A stretch of DNA of 64,000 bases from RHKX01 sp041393495 (lineage in GTDB: Bacteria; Actinomycetota; Thermoleophilia; Solirubrobacterales; 70-9): assembly GCA_041393495.1 (NCBI GenBank), contig JAWKKA010000007.1, positions 1-64,000 on the forward strand. Reading direction: 5' to 3'. The notes under the pieces were generated by a model. That model had not been told where the DNA came from. It worked only from the letters and a program-made list of their open reading frames with translations, and ran no database searches. Position numbers and translations under genes: made by a program. Positions 47,489-56,240 of this stretch are shown one piece after another (the stretch's first letter is position 1; every line of letters starts with the position of its first letter).

Positions 47489-48772
47489 TCAGCCGGCGAG
47501 GAGCTCGGTCAGCCGCGCCTCGAGGGCGCCGGCGAGCGCGTCGGCCACGGGGCCCGCCGGCACCCGCTCGACCAGCTCGGCGAGGAAGCCGCTGACGATC
47601 AGCTCGCTCGCGGTCTCGCGCGGCAGCCCGCGCGAGGTCAGGTAGAAGAGCTGATCGGGGTCGATCTGCGCGACCGCCGCGGCGTGCGTGCAGGCGACGT
47701 CGTCGGCCTCGATCTCGAGCCCCGGGATCGCGTCGGCGTGGGCGCGCTTGGAGAGGATCAGGTTCCGGCAGTCCTGGAACGCGTCGGTCCGCTGCGCTCC
47801 CTTGTCGACGTTGATCATCCCGCGCCAGACCGCGGTCGAGCGGCCGTCGAGGACGCCGCGGAAGGCGAGGTCGGAGGTCGTGTCCTCGGCCGCGTGCTCC
47901 TGGGTGGTGTCGTAGTCGAGGTGCTGGCGGCCGTTGCTCACGTAGGCGCCGGTGACCCGCGCGCCGGCGCCACGGCCGGTCAGCTTCGTCTCCATCCGGA
48001 CCTTGCCGTTGGCGGAGCCGAAGCCGAGCGCGACCCACTCGAGCTGGCCGTCGCGGGCGACCTCGGCGCGCTGGCTCGCGAACACCCACGACCGCTCCGA
48101 GAGGTCCTGGCCGCAGACGTAGCGGAGGTTCGCGCCCTCGCCGACGATCGCCTCCGTGACCCCGTTGAACAGTCCCTCGGTCCCCTCCTCGGCGGAGACG
48201 TAGCGCTCCCAGACCTCGGCCTCGGCGCCCTCCTCGAGGACGATCAACGTGCGCCAGTTGAGGCTGCGACCGGCCGCCTGCTGGACCGCGGTCAGCGAGA
48301 TCGGGCGCTCGGGGGACGCGTTGCGGGGGACGTAGACGAACGCGCCGCCGCTCCAGCCGGCCTCGTTGACGGCGACGAACGGATCGCCGTCGCCGGGGAC
48401 GATCGTCCCGAGCCGGTCGGCGACCAGGTCCGGAAAGCGCTCGGCCGCCGCGCTCAGGCTCATCACCGCGACGCCATCGGGGCGACCGTTGCCGCCCGGG
48501 ACCGCGAGGTCGGCGCGCGAGGCGGCGTCGACCTGGGTCAGGCCGGAGGAGCCCTCGGGGACCGACAGGCGGGTCCCGAGGTCGGCGGCGGCGTCGGGGT
48601 CGCCGCCTTCGGCCGGGCCGTACGCGCCGAGGTCGAGGCCCGCGAGGTCGGTGAACTCCCAGCCGCGGGCCTTCGGTCCCGGTAGCTGCAGTCGCTGCGC
48701 CGAGGCGACCGCCTCGCCGCGACGCTCGGCCAGCCAGGCGGGCTCGGTCGCCGGGGCCGCCGGGCTAGCCAA
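47489..48772 (-). CDS. sufD: Fe-S cluster assembly protein SufD
   Basis: 427 residues, partner of SufB and SufC in the cluster-building scaffold. The C-terminal SufBD core is clear: STAVWRGMINVDKGAQRTDAFQDCRNLILSKRAHADAIPGLEIEADDVACTHAAAVAQIDPDQLFYLTSRGL is the stretch around positions 305-375, read here by its key residues (Q-x-x-A-x-Q, P-x-L-E-I, C-T-H-x-x-x-x-x-x-D). The N-terminal helical part (EPAWLAERRGEAVASAQRL) is typical. Its start overlaps the broken sufB frame by 8 nt. It looks intact. Confidence 0.9.
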   Translation of the reverse strand: MASPAAPATEPAWLAERRGEAVASAQRLQLPGPKARGWEFTDLAGLDLGAYGPAEGGDPDAAADLGTRLSVPEGSSGLTQVDAASRADLAVPGGNGRPDGVAVMSLSAAAERFPDLVADRLGTIVPGDGDPFVAVNEAGWSGGAFVYVPRNASPERPISLTAVQQAAGRSLNWRTLIVLEEGAEAEVWERYVSAEEGTEGLFNGVTEAIVGEGANLRYVCGQDLSERSWVFASQRAEVARDGQLEWVALGFGSANGKVRMETKLTGRGAGARVTGAYVSNGRQHLDYDTTQEHAAEDTTSDLAFRGVLDGRSTAVWRGMINVDKGAQRTDAFQDCRNLILSKRAHADAIPGLEIEADDVACTHAAAVAQIDPDQLFYLTSRGLPRETASELIVSGFLAELVERVPAGPVADALAGALEARLTELLAG

Positions 48773-50216
48773 TCGAGCCCTCCATCTGCAGCTCGATCAG
48801 ACGGTTCAGCTCGACCGCGTACTCCATCGGCAGCTCCTTGACGACCGGCTCGATGAAGCCGTTGACGATCATCTTCGAGGCCTCCTCCTCGTCGAGGCCG
48901 TGCGACTGCAGGTAGAAGAGCTGCTCCTCGCCGATCTTCGAGACCGAGGCCTCGTGGCCGACGTTCGCGTCGTTCTCGTCGATCCGGATCGTCGGATAGG
49001 TGTCCGAGCGCGACTCCGGGTCGAGCAGCAGCGCATCGCAGACGACCTTCGAGCGGGCCTCGCTCGCGCCCTTCGCGACCTCGAGCAGCCCCGGTAGGTC
49101 GAACGGCCACCGTCCTTGGAGATCGACTTCGAGAACACCGACGAGGTCGTCTTCGGGGCGGCGTGGATGATCTTGCCGCCGGCGTCCTGGTGCTGTCCGG
49201 CGCCGGCGAACGCGATCGAGAGGATCTCGCCGTGGGCGCGCTCGCCCATCAGGTAGATCGACGGGTACTTCATCGTCACCTTCGAGCCGAGGTTGCAGTC
49301 GACCCACTCGACCGTCGCGCCGGCCTCGGCCCGGGCCCGCTTGGTGACGAGGTTGTAGACGTTCTGCGACCAGTTCTGGACCGTCGTGTAGCGGATCCGG
49401 GCGCCGGGGCGCGCGATCAGCTCGACCACCGCCGAGTGCAGCGAGTCGGTCGTGTAGACAGGGCGGTGCAGCCCTCGATGTAATGCACGTCGGAGCCTTC
49501 GTCGGCGATGATCAGCGTCCGCTCGAACTGGCCCATGTTCTCGGTGTTGATCCGGAAGTAGGCCTGCAGCGGCATCTCGACCTTGACGCCCGGCGGCACG
49601 TAGACGAACGAGCCGCCCGACCAGACCGCCGAGTTGAGCGCCGCCAGCATGTTGTCGTTGGGGGGATCACCGATGCGAAGTGCTCGTGGACCATCTCCTC
49701 GTGCTCGCGCAGGCCGCTGTCCATGTCGAGGAACTGGACGCCCTGGTCCTCGAGGTCCTTGCGGACCTGGTGGTAGACGACCTCGGACTCGTACTGGGCG
49801 CCGACGCCGGCGAGGAAGTCGCGCTCGGCCTCGGGGATGCCGAGCCGGTCGAACGTCTTCTTGATCTCGTCGGGGACGTCGTCCCAGCTCCGCTCCGCCT
49901 TCTCGGAGGCGCGTACGAAGTAGTGGATGTCGTCGAAGTCGATCTGGTTGAGGTTCGCGCCCCATTGCGGCACCGGGCGGGCGAGGAAGTGCTCGAGCGC
50001 CTTGAGGCGGAACTCGCGCATCCACTGCGGCTCGTCCTTGTACTCGGAGATGTCCTCGACGAGCTCGCGGCTCAGTCCCTTCGGCGCCTTGTAGATGTAG
50101 CCGGTCTCGGGGTCGTTGAAGCCGAACTTCGACTTGTAGTCCTGGTTGATGTCCTTGATCGCCTCGCGCTCGGCCTGCTTGGGGTCGAGCGTTGCGTGCT
50201 CGGGCGGTGGGTTCAC
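48765..50216 (-). pseudogene. sufB: Fe-S scaffold protein SufB, three frameshifts
   Basis: The whole SufB sequence is present, from KDINQDYKSKFGFNDPETGY to GFIEPVVKELPMEYAVELNR, but in four pieces. The frame breaks at about 49660 (PPNDN expected; a G run of 7 is now 6), about 49460 (EGCTAPVY expected; 4 to 3) and about 49090 (STYRGLLEV expected; 5 to 4). Each is a one-base loss in a G/C run, and the three together restore the original frame, so the ends are in phase while about 570 bp between are not. Protein sequence is otherwise well conserved. SufB is normally essential where Suf is the only system, so sequence error is a serious alternative. Confidence 0.88.
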
Positions 50217-50217
50217 G

Positions 50218-50532
50218 TCAATCGACCTCCAACTTGATCTGCCCGTCCTCGGCGCGGACCGGGAACGTCTCGACCGGCGCGAAGGCGGGGAGGGTCTTGG
50301 GACGGCCGGTCCTCAGGTCGAAGATCGAGCCGTGCCGTGGGCACTCGACCGTACAGGCCGTCTCGTCGAGCTCGCCTTCGGCCAGCGGGCCGTCGTCGTG
50401 GGAGCAGCGGTCCTCGATGGCGAGCAGCGCGCCGCCGCAGTTGAAGACGCCGATCACGAAGCCGTCGGCTTCGATGATCTTCCGCTCCCCCGCGGGGAGC
50501 TCTTCGACTGTGCACACGATGTGGTCTGCCAT
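50218..50532 (-). CDS. Rieske-type [2Fe-2S] ferredoxin of the suf cluster
   Basis: 104 residues. Rieske motifs CSHDDGPL (C-x-H) and CPRHGSIFDLRTG (C-x-x-H) with about 17 residues between; the start is ADHIVCTVEELPAGERKII. Such small soluble Rieske proteins are common next to suf genes in actinobacteria and may serve as electron donors for assembly or for dioxygenases. One base separates its stop from the sufB start, so it leads this half of the cluster. A TAAAAT box (50556-50561, minus strand) lies about 25 nt upstream of the ATG. Confidence 0.88.
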   Translation of the reverse strand: MADHIVCTVEELPAGERKIIEADGFVIGVFNCGGALLAIEDRCSHDDGPLAEGELDETACTVECPRHGSIFDLRTGRPKTLPAFAPVETFPVRAEDGQIKLEVD

Positions 50533-50555
50533 TCAATCCCTACTCTGAAAGTCGG

Positions 50556-50561
50556 ATTTTA
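50556..50561 (-). promoter_or_regulatory. -10 element of the Rieske-sufB-sufD unit
   Basis: TAAAAT on the minus strand about 23 nt before the ATG at 50532; this unit would have a short leader with a weak AGGGAT ribosome site. Confidence 0.45.
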
Positions 50562-50618
50562 GCGATCCCGCCGGCGCGCTTGCGGGCGCCGTCCGGCGCC
50601 GTCCCCGACAATGGCGCC

Positions 50619-52040
50619 GTGGCAGTCGAGTCGACAACGGCGAACGGGGTTCGCGCCGAGCTGACGCAGCGGCCGCCGGAGCCGATCCGGGTCGGAGCGG
50701 GGACCGCGTTCCACCTCGGCGGCACCTGGGCGGGCCCGGCCCCGGCCCGGCTCCGGCTCCGCGTCGGCGGCGACGAGCGCCCGGTCGACGCGATGGCGAT
50801 GCCGCCCGAGGGCGCCTACGGCGCCGGGCCCCTCTGGTGGTCGCTCGTCCGGGTGCCGGGGCCGGTCGTGCCCGGTCCGGTCGCCGTCGAGCTCGTCGCC
50901 GAGCTGGCCGGCGGCGTCGTCGAGGTCGGCCTCGGCAGCATCGTGCTGGCAGCCGCGGAGGAGGGCCAGCCCGATCCGGTCCCCGACCCGCCGGCGGGCC
51001 CCGACCCGCTGATCGCGATCTGCATGGCGACCTGGGAGCCGGCGCCCGACCGGCTCCGCGTCCAGCTCGATTCGATTCGCGAGCAGACCCGCGGCGACTG
51101 GGTCTGCGTGATCAGCGACGACAGCTCCTCCGACGCCGCGTTCGCCGAGCTCGAGCGCCAGGTCGCGGGCGACGGCCGCTTCGTCGTCAGCCGCTCGGCC
51201 GAGCGGCTCGGCTTTCTCCGCAACTTCGAGCGTGCCCTCTGCCTGGCCCCCGTCGCCGCCGAGCTGATCGCGTTCGCCGATCAGGACGACCGCTGGCATC
51301 CCGACAAGCTCGAGGTGCTGGCCGCGGCGCTCGCGGCGGCGCCGCACTCGCTGCTTGCCTACAGCGACGTCAGGATCGCCAACGCGGCCGGCGCTGTCCT
51401 CTCCGACACCTACTTCTTCGAGCGCCGCAACAACCCGGACAGCATGGCGTCGATGCTGATCACCAACAACGTCACCGGCAGCGCCGCGCTGATCCGCCGC
51501 GAGCTGCTCGCCACGGCGCTGCCGCTGCCGCCCGGCGGGACCGGACAGGAGCTCTACCACGACCACTGGCTCGCGCTCTGCGCGATGGCGACCGCGCCGC
51601 TGGCGTGGGTCGAGCGGCCGACCCACGACTACGTCCGCCACGACGAGTCGGTGACGGTCACCGAGGCCGAGGGCCACTGGGTGAGGCCTCCGAGCGGGCG
51701 CTTCGGCGCGGCGCGGCTGCGCGTCGGCCGGGCCCTGCGGCGGCTGCGGCTCGCCTCGCGCAGCCCCGGCTGGCGGTCCGCCTACGTCGGGCGCTACCTG
51801 CTGATCCTCCAGCTCGCTGCGATCCTCGAGCTGAGGGTCGGGCGCGAGCGGATCCTGCCCGATCACCGTCGCGATCTCGACCGCCTGACCGCGGCCGAGA
51901 GCTCGCCGCTCGCCGCCGCCTGGCTCCTCGCCCGGTCGCTGCGCCCGCTCGTCGGCCGCAACGACACCCTCGCCCGCGAGCGGGCCGTCTTCGGGGGGAT
52001 CCTCTGGCGCAAGCTTGCCGGCCGGAGGGGGCGGCGCTGA
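50619..52040 (+). CDS. Family 2 glycosyltransferase with N-terminal beta domain
   Basis: 473 residues. About 1-125 are beta-rich and of unknown family. From about 125 a GT-A glycosyltransferase: DPLIAICMATWEPAPDRLRVQLDSIREQT, VCVISDDSSSD, FADQDDRWHPDKLE (DxD-like metal site) and YHDHWLALCAMA, resembling rhamnosyl- or WfgD-like GT2 enzymes; the C-terminal region is basic. It probably builds a surface polysaccharide. GTG at 50619. Its stop overlaps the sulfotransferase start (CTGA). Both lie inside the suf cluster on the other strand. Confidence 0.8.
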   Translation: MAVESTTANGVRAELTQRPPEPIRVGAGTAFHLGGTWAGPAPARLRLRVGGDERPVDAMAMPPEGAYGAGPLWWSLVRVPGPVVPGPVAVELVAELAGGVVEVGLGSIVLAAAEEGQPDPVPDPPAGPDPLIAICMATWEPAPDRLRVQLDSIREQTRGDWVCVISDDSSSDAAFAELERQVAGDGRFVVSRSAERLGFLRNFERALCLAPVAAELIAFADQDDRWHPDKLEVLAAALAAAPHSLLAYSDVRIANAAGAVLSDTYFFERRNNPDSMASMLITNNVTGSAALIRRELLATALPLPPGGTGQELYHDHWLALCAMATAPLAWVERPTHDYVRHDESVTVTEAEGHWVRPPSGRFGAARLRVGRALRRLRLASRSPGWRSAYVGRYLLILQLAAILELRVGRERILPDHRRDLDRLTAAESSPLAAAWLLARSLRPLVGRNDTLARERAVFGGILWRKLAGRRGRR

Positions 52041-53020
52041 CGCCGAACCTCGCAACCACGAGAGCGATCGTCTGGCGCCGCCTGGCGGCGTTGCGGCGCC
52101 GGATCGCGCCGCAACGCCGGCCGGCCTCCCCGCCGCCGCCCGCGGCCGCCCCCGGCGCGCCCGCCGACGCAGTCGGGCGCCCGACGCCCGCCGCCGAGCA
52201 CGCCGACGCCGCCGCGCCCCCGACGCCCGCCGTTGAGGCCCCGACGCCCGCCGTCGGGCACCCGACGCGATCCGCCGCGCCCGCCGACGCCGCCGAGCCC
52301 GCCGACGCCGCCGAGCCCCCGGCGCCATTGATCGTCGACTACTTCGGCCGCGACGGCAGCACCGCTCTGCTGCGGCTCCTTGCGACCGCGCCCGACATCC
52401 ACGTCGAGGGCCGCTACCCGTACGAGGAGGAGTGCCTGCGCCCGGTGCTCGGGGCGCCCGACCCTGCCGGCTCGTGGCGGGCGTACTGCGCCACCCGGTT
52501 CGGCGGCGGGGCCTCGCCCCGCTGGTACGCCGAGAAGATGCTCGACGTCCGCAAGGTCGACCTCGGGCCGTTTCCGGACGGGCGGGTGATCGCGTTGCTC
52601 CGCGACCCGCGCGACACCTGGATCTCGATCGAGGCGTTCAGTCGTGCCGTCGGAAGAGCGGAGATCGGCGGTCGGGGGACCCTCGTCGAGCGCCTCGACC
52701 GGTTCATCGAGCGCCAGCGCGAGCGCCTCGGCTGGATCGAGGGGCTCGCCGGTGACGCCACGCGCGTCGTTCGCTACGAGCGGCTGGCCGCCGATCTGCC
52801 CGCGGTCGCGGCCGAGCTCGGCGCCTGGCTCGGAACGCAGCTCGATCCCGCCGGGGTTTCCTCCGACCTCCGGCTCCGCTGGGTCCACGGCACCTCTCCC
52901 GACCCGGCCCGCTCGGTCGGCCGCTGGCGCGCCGAGCTCGGCGACGCGGACCTCGCCACCCTCCGAGCCGGGCTCGGGGAGCCGATGCGCCGGGTCGGCT
53001 ACAGCGATTGGGCGCGCTGA
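52037..53020 (+). CDS. Sulfotransferase-family protein
   Basis: About 327 residues if it starts at CTG 52037 (overlapping the GT stop as CTGA); no ATG, GTG or TTG lies nearer than TTG 52091. Residues about 30-95 are an Ala/Pro-rich disordered linker with repeated PTPAVE and PADAAE words. Then the PAPS-binding pair: DYFGRDGSTALLRLL (5'-phosphosulfate loop) and VIALLRDPRDTWISIEAF (3'-phosphate site), with VVRYERLAADLP. It should sulfate a glycan or small molecule, probably the product of the glycosyltransferase before it. Confidence 0.75.
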   Translation: MTPNLATTRAIVWRRLAALRRRIAPQRRPASPPPPAAAPGAPADAVGRPTPAAEHADAAAPPTPAVEAPTPAVGHPTRSAAPADAAEPADAAEPPAPLIVDYFGRDGSTALLRLLATAPDIHVEGRYPYEEECLRPVLGAPDPAGSWRAYCATRFGGGASPRWYAEKMLDVRKVDLGPFPDGRVIALLRDPRDTWISIEAFSRAVGRAEIGGRGTLVERLDRFIERQRERLGWIEGLAGDATRVVRYERLAADLPAVAAELGAWLGTQLDPAGVSSDLRLRWVHGTSPDPARSVGRWRAELGDADLATLRAGLGEPMRRVGYSDWAR

Positions 53021-53099
53021 CCCGGCGTCGAGTCCTTCCCGCAGCGACCCCCCGGGCACCGGACCGCGCCGAATCCTTCCCCGAGCGTCAACCGTCCCC

Positions 53100-53146
53100 A
53101 CGAGCGACGAATCCTGCCCAATATTTGTGAGTTATTCGTCGTTCGT
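53100..53146. repeat. Dispersed 44-bp palindrome, copy 2
   Basis: Arms ACGAGCGACGAAT (53100-53112) and ATTCGTCGTTCGT (53134-53146) pair over 13 bp with one G:T. Shares GAGCGACGAAT and ATTTGTGAG with the copy at 15933-15979, at the same spacing. It sits between the sulfotransferase stop and the sufU end. Confidence 0.85.
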
Positions 53147-53156
53147 GTGGAGCCGC

Positions 53157-53207
53157 CGCGGGTAGGGGCCCCCGCGGGTAGGGGCCCCCGCGGGTAGGGG
53201 CGCCCGC
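53157..53207 (+). repeat. 17-bp tandem repeat, three units
   Basis: CGCGGGTAGGGGCCCCC at 53157 and 53174, and with one change at 53191, followed by a partial CGCGGGT. Confidence 0.95.
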
Positions 53208-53241
53208 GGGTGAGCTGCTCGACCGGGTGGCGGCGGCTCGC

Positions 53242-53667
53242 CTAGATCGACCCGGCCTCGGCCGGGTCGCCGGCTTCGCCCTCGTCCTCCCAGTCGGCCG
53301 GCTCGCCGAGGCTCGCCGACTTGACGACCTTGAGGCCGAGCATCGCGCATTTCATCCGCGTCGCCGAGATCTCGATCCCGAGCAGGTCGAGGACCTTCTC
53401 CTTCGGCAGCCGCAGGAGCTCCTCGCGGGTCATGCCGACGAGCTCGTCGGTCAGCAGCGAGGTCGCCGCCGTCGAGATCGCACAGCCCTGCCCTTCGAAC
53501 GAGACGGCGCTGACCCGCCCCTCGTCGTCGAGCTTGATGAAGACGTGCTGCTCGTCGCCGCAGAAGGGATTGGTGTCCTCGAACTCGAGGTCGTACTCGT
53601 CGAGCCGGCCGAAGTTGTGCGGTCGCTTGTAGTGCTCGAGGATCTGGTCCCTGTACAGCTCGTCCAC
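53242..53667 (-). CDS. sufU: SufU-type Fe-S scaffold/zinc sulfur acceptor
   Basis: 141 residues. DELYRDQILEHYKRPHNFGRL opening; three conserved cysteines in TNPFCGDEQHVF, GQGCAISTAATSLL and ATRMKCAMLGLKVV, with the SufU-specific insert between the second and third. SufU takes persulfide from SufS and, in Gram-positives, exchanges zinc at this site. A perfect 10-bp hairpin (53248-53269) lies in the last codons and might slow or stop transcription. GTG start one base after the sufS stop; last gene of sufR-C-S-U. Confidence 0.9.
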   Translation of the reverse strand: MDELYRDQILEHYKRPHNFGRLDEYDLEFEDTNPFCGDEQHVFIKLDDEGRVSAVSFEGQGCAISTAATSLLTDELVGMTREELLRLPKEKVLDLLGIEISATRMKCAMLGLKVVKSASLGEPADWEDEGEAGDPAEAGSI

Positions 53668-53668
53668 G

Positions 53669-54937
53669 CTAGGCCCCGAAGATCCGTCGAGCGTCCTCGA
53701 TCCCGGCGATCAGCGCGTCGATCTCCGCGGTCGTCGTGTAGACGCCGAAGCTGGCGCGCGCTGTGGCCGCGACCCCGAGGCGCTGCATCAGCGGCTGGGC
53801 ACAGTGGTGGCCGGCGCGGACGGCGACGCCGTGGCGGTCGAGGATCTCGGCGACGTCGTGAGGATGGATGCCGTCGACCTCGAAGGAGACCGGCCCGACC
53901 CGTTCGGGGGCGGCCGGCGGCCCGTACACGCGCAGCCCCGGCACCTCGGCGAGGCGGGCGAGCGCGTAGGCGGTGATCTCACGCTCGTGGGCCAGCACCG
54001 GCCCCATGCCGATCATGTCGAGCCAGCGGAGGGCCGCCGCCATCCCGATCGCCTGTGCGATCGCCGGGGTCCCGGCCTCGAACTTGGCCGGCGGGTCGGC
54101 GCAGGTGAAGCCCTCCTTGGTGACCTTGCGGATCATCGACCCGCCGCCGAGGAACGGCGGCATCTCACCGAGCAGGTCGAGCCGCGCCCAGAGCGCTCCA
54201 ATCCCGGTCGGCCCGTAGGCCTTGTGGCCGGTGACCGCGTAGAAGTCGACGCCGAGGCCGGTCACGTCGACCGCCATCTTCGGCATCGACTGGGCCCCGT
54301 CGACGAGGATCAGGGCGCCGGCGTCGTGGGCCATCGCCGCGATCTCGGCGACCGGGTTGAGGGTTCCGAGCACGTTCGAGAGGTGGGTGATCGCCACGAT
54401 CTTCGGTCCGCGGTCGAGCGCCGCCTCGAGCTGGTCGCGGATCAGCTCGCCGTCGTCGTCGGTCCCGACCCAGTCGATCGTCGCGCCGGTCGCCGCGGCG
54501 AGCTGCTGCCAGGGGACGATGTTCGAGTGGTGCTCCATCTCGGTGAGCACGATCCGGTCGCCGGCAGCGACGTTGGCGCCGCCCCAGGCCCGGGCGACGA
54601 GGTTGATCGCCTCGGTCGCGTTGCGGACGAAGACGATCTCGCGGCGGTCGACGGCGCCGAGGTGGTCGGCGACGGTGGCCCGGGCGCCCTCGTAGGCGTC
54701 GGTCGCCTCGCCGGAGAGGGTGTGCGAGCCACGGTGGACGTTGGCGTGGTGGCGGCGCTCGTAGCGGTCGACCGCCTCGATCGAGGCGAGCACGCGCTGG
54801 GCGCTGGCGCCGGAGTCGAGGTAGGCGAGCGGCTCGGAGCCGATCATCCGGCTCAGGGTCGGGAACGACTTGCGGATCCGCTCGACGTCGAGCCCGGCTG
54901 CCCGCGCGGCGGTGCTGTCGGAGGCGACGGTGCCCAT
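53669..54937 (-). CDS. sufS: Cysteine desulfurase SufS
   Basis: 422 residues, PLP enzyme that takes sulfur from cysteine. Marks: YLDSGASAQRVLASIEAV, HRGSHTLSGEATDAYEGAR, NATEAINLVA, EMEHHSNIVPWQ, VDGAQSMP, the PLP lysine in VTGHKAYGPTGIG and the sulfur-carrying cysteine in RAGHHCAQPL. ATG at 54937 has no close ribosome site; a longer in-frame extension upstream is not protein-like. Lies between sufC (25 nt upstream) and sufU (1 nt downstream). Confidence 0.92.
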   Translation of the reverse strand: MGTVASDSTAARAAGLDVERIRKSFPTLSRMIGSEPLAYLDSGASAQRVLASIEAVDRYERRHHANVHRGSHTLSGEATDAYEGARATVADHLGAVDRREIVFVRNATEAINLVARAWGGANVAAGDRIVLTEMEHHSNIVPWQQLAAATGATIDWVGTDDDGELIRDQLEAALDRGPKIVAITHLSNVLGTLNPVAEIAAMAHDAGALILVDGAQSMPKMAVDVTGLGVDFYAVTGHKAYGPTGIGALWARLDLLGEMPPFLGGGSMIRKVTKEGFTCADPPAKFEAGTPAIAQAIGMAAALRWLDMIGMGPVLAHEREITAYALARLAEVPGLRVYGPPAAPERVGPVSFEVDGIHPHDVAEILDRHGVAVRAGHHCAQPLMQRLGVAATARASFGVYTTTAEIDALIAGIEDARRIFGA

Positions 54938-54962
54938 GTCCGGGGTCGCCGGGGCGGAGCGC

Positions 54963-55727
54963 TCAGGCGCCCGCGGCGACCTCCTCCTTGATCCAGCCGT
55001 AGCCCTTCTCTTCGAGCTCGCCGACGAGCTCTGCACCGCCCTCCTTGACGATCCGGCCGTCGAACATGACGTGGACGCGGTCGGGTTCGACCAGGTGGAG
55101 GATCCGCTGGTAGTGGGTGATGATCAGGACTCCCATCTCGGGGCCCGCGAACCGGTTGACGCCGTCGGCGACGGTCCGCAGCGCGTCGATGTCGAGCCCC
55201 GAGTCGGTCTCGTCGAGGACCGCGATCCGCGGCTTCAGCAGGGCCATCTGGAGCATCTCCATCCGCTTCTTCTCGCCGCCCGAGAAGCCGTCGTTCAGGT
55301 AGCGGCTCGAGAAGTCGCGGGGGATGTCCATCATCTCCATCGCCTCCTGGGTCGTCTTCGCGAAGTCCTTGAGCTTGATCTCCGGCTCGCCGCGGGCCTC
55401 GCGCCTCGCGTTGACGATCATCCGCAGGTACTTGGCGACGGTCACGCCGGGGACCGCGACCGGGTACTGGAAGGCCATGAACAGCCCGGCGCGGGCGCGC
55501 TCGTCCGGGGAGGCCTCGGTGATCTCGTCGCCATCGAAGGTGATCACGCCCTCGGTCACCTCGAGCGAGGGGTGGCCCATGATCGAGTTGGCCAGCGTCG
55601 ACTTGCCGGAGCCGTTCGGCCCCATCAGGGCATGGACCTCGCCGCGCCCGACCTCGAGGTCGAGGCCCTTGAGGATCTCCTTGTCCTCGGCGGACACGTG
55701 CAGGTTCTTGATCTCCAGATCAGCCAA
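54963..55727 (-). CDS. sufC: Fe-S assembly ATPase SufC
   Basis: 254 residues, ABC-type ATPase driving the SufBCD scaffold. Walker A MGPNGSGKST, Q-loop FMAFQYPVAVPG, signature GFSGGEKKRMEMLQM, Walker B AVLDETDSGLDIDAL (the D-E-x-D-S-G-L-D is the SufC mark) and switch His THYQRIL. TTG start with GGAGG just upstream, which fixes it over later codons. Preceded by the Rrf2 regulator and followed by sufS, with no sufB or sufD in this half of the cluster. Confidence 0.93.
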   Translation of the reverse strand: MADLEIKNLHVSAEDKEILKGLDLEVGRGEVHALMGPNGSGKSTLANSIMGHPSLEVTEGVITFDGDEITEASPDERARAGLFMAFQYPVAVPGVTVAKYLRMIVNARREARGEPEIKLKDFAKTTQEAMEMMDIPRDFSSRYLNDGFSGGEKKRMEMLQMALLKPRIAVLDETDSGLDIDALRTVADGVNRFAGPEMGVLIITHYQRILHLVEPDRVHVMFDGRIVKEGGAELVGELEEKGYGWIKEEVAAGA

Positions 55728-55762
55728 TTGGCCTCCAGTCGTCTCGGTTGCGCGACCGGCGC

Positions 55763-56233
55763 TCAGGCGGCGCCGGCCGTGACTGCGTTCAGCTTCCTGT
55801 TGCGGCTTTCGAACTCGATCAGCTCGGCGAGGGTGGTTCCGGCGAGGGCCCGGGTGATCCCGCCGTGGACCCGCGTCCAGAGCAGCTTCGTCGCGCAGGC
55901 GACGTCCCCGTCGGCCTCGTGCGAGCACAGCACCCTGCCGTCGGCGCCCTCGACGAAGCAGTCCATCGGAGCGATCGGCCCCTCGAGCGCCTCGACCACC
56001 TCCAGCATCTTGATCTCGTCGGCTGCAAGCGCCAGGCGGTAGCCACCGTGGGCGCCGCGCTGCGAGCTGACCAGGCCGGCCTCGCGCAGCTTCGCCACCA
56101 GGTGCTCGAGGTAGGAGAGCGGCAGCGTCTCGGAGTCGGCCAGTGACGCGAGCGCGACCGGGCGGTCGCCGCCCTCGCGGCCGAGCGCGACCATCAGCCG
56201 CACCCCGTATTCGGCTTTGGTCGAAAACAGCAC
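55763..56233 (-). CDS. Rrf2-family Fe-S regulator
   Basis: 156 residues. The winged helix starts KAEYGVRLMVALGREGG and has LSYLEHLVAKLREAGLVSSQRGAHGGYRLA. Three cysteines in MDCFVEG, VLCSHEADGDVACATK are spaced as in IscR/RirA/NsrR-type cluster ligands. By position at the head of sufC-sufS-sufU it should sense cluster status and control the operon. GTG start placed by a TAGGAT box 7 nt upstream, which overlaps the stop of the acetyltransferase gene. A distinct actinobacterial SufR (ArsR-like) is absent. Confidence 0.85.
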   Translation of the reverse strand: MLFSTKAEYGVRLMVALGREGGDRPVALASLADSETLPLSYLEHLVAKLREAGLVSSQRGAHGGYRLALAADEIKMLEVVEALEGPIAPMDCFVEGADGRVLCSHEADGDVACATKLLWTRVHGGITRALAGTTLAELIEFESRNRKLNAVTAGAA

Positions 56234-56240
56234 GGACCAA

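Noticed and set aside
48765..50216. Programmed frameshifting in sufB
   Set aside because: Three separate shifts at different short G/C runs would be needed, without stimulatory structures of a known kind; sequence error or mutation is simpler.
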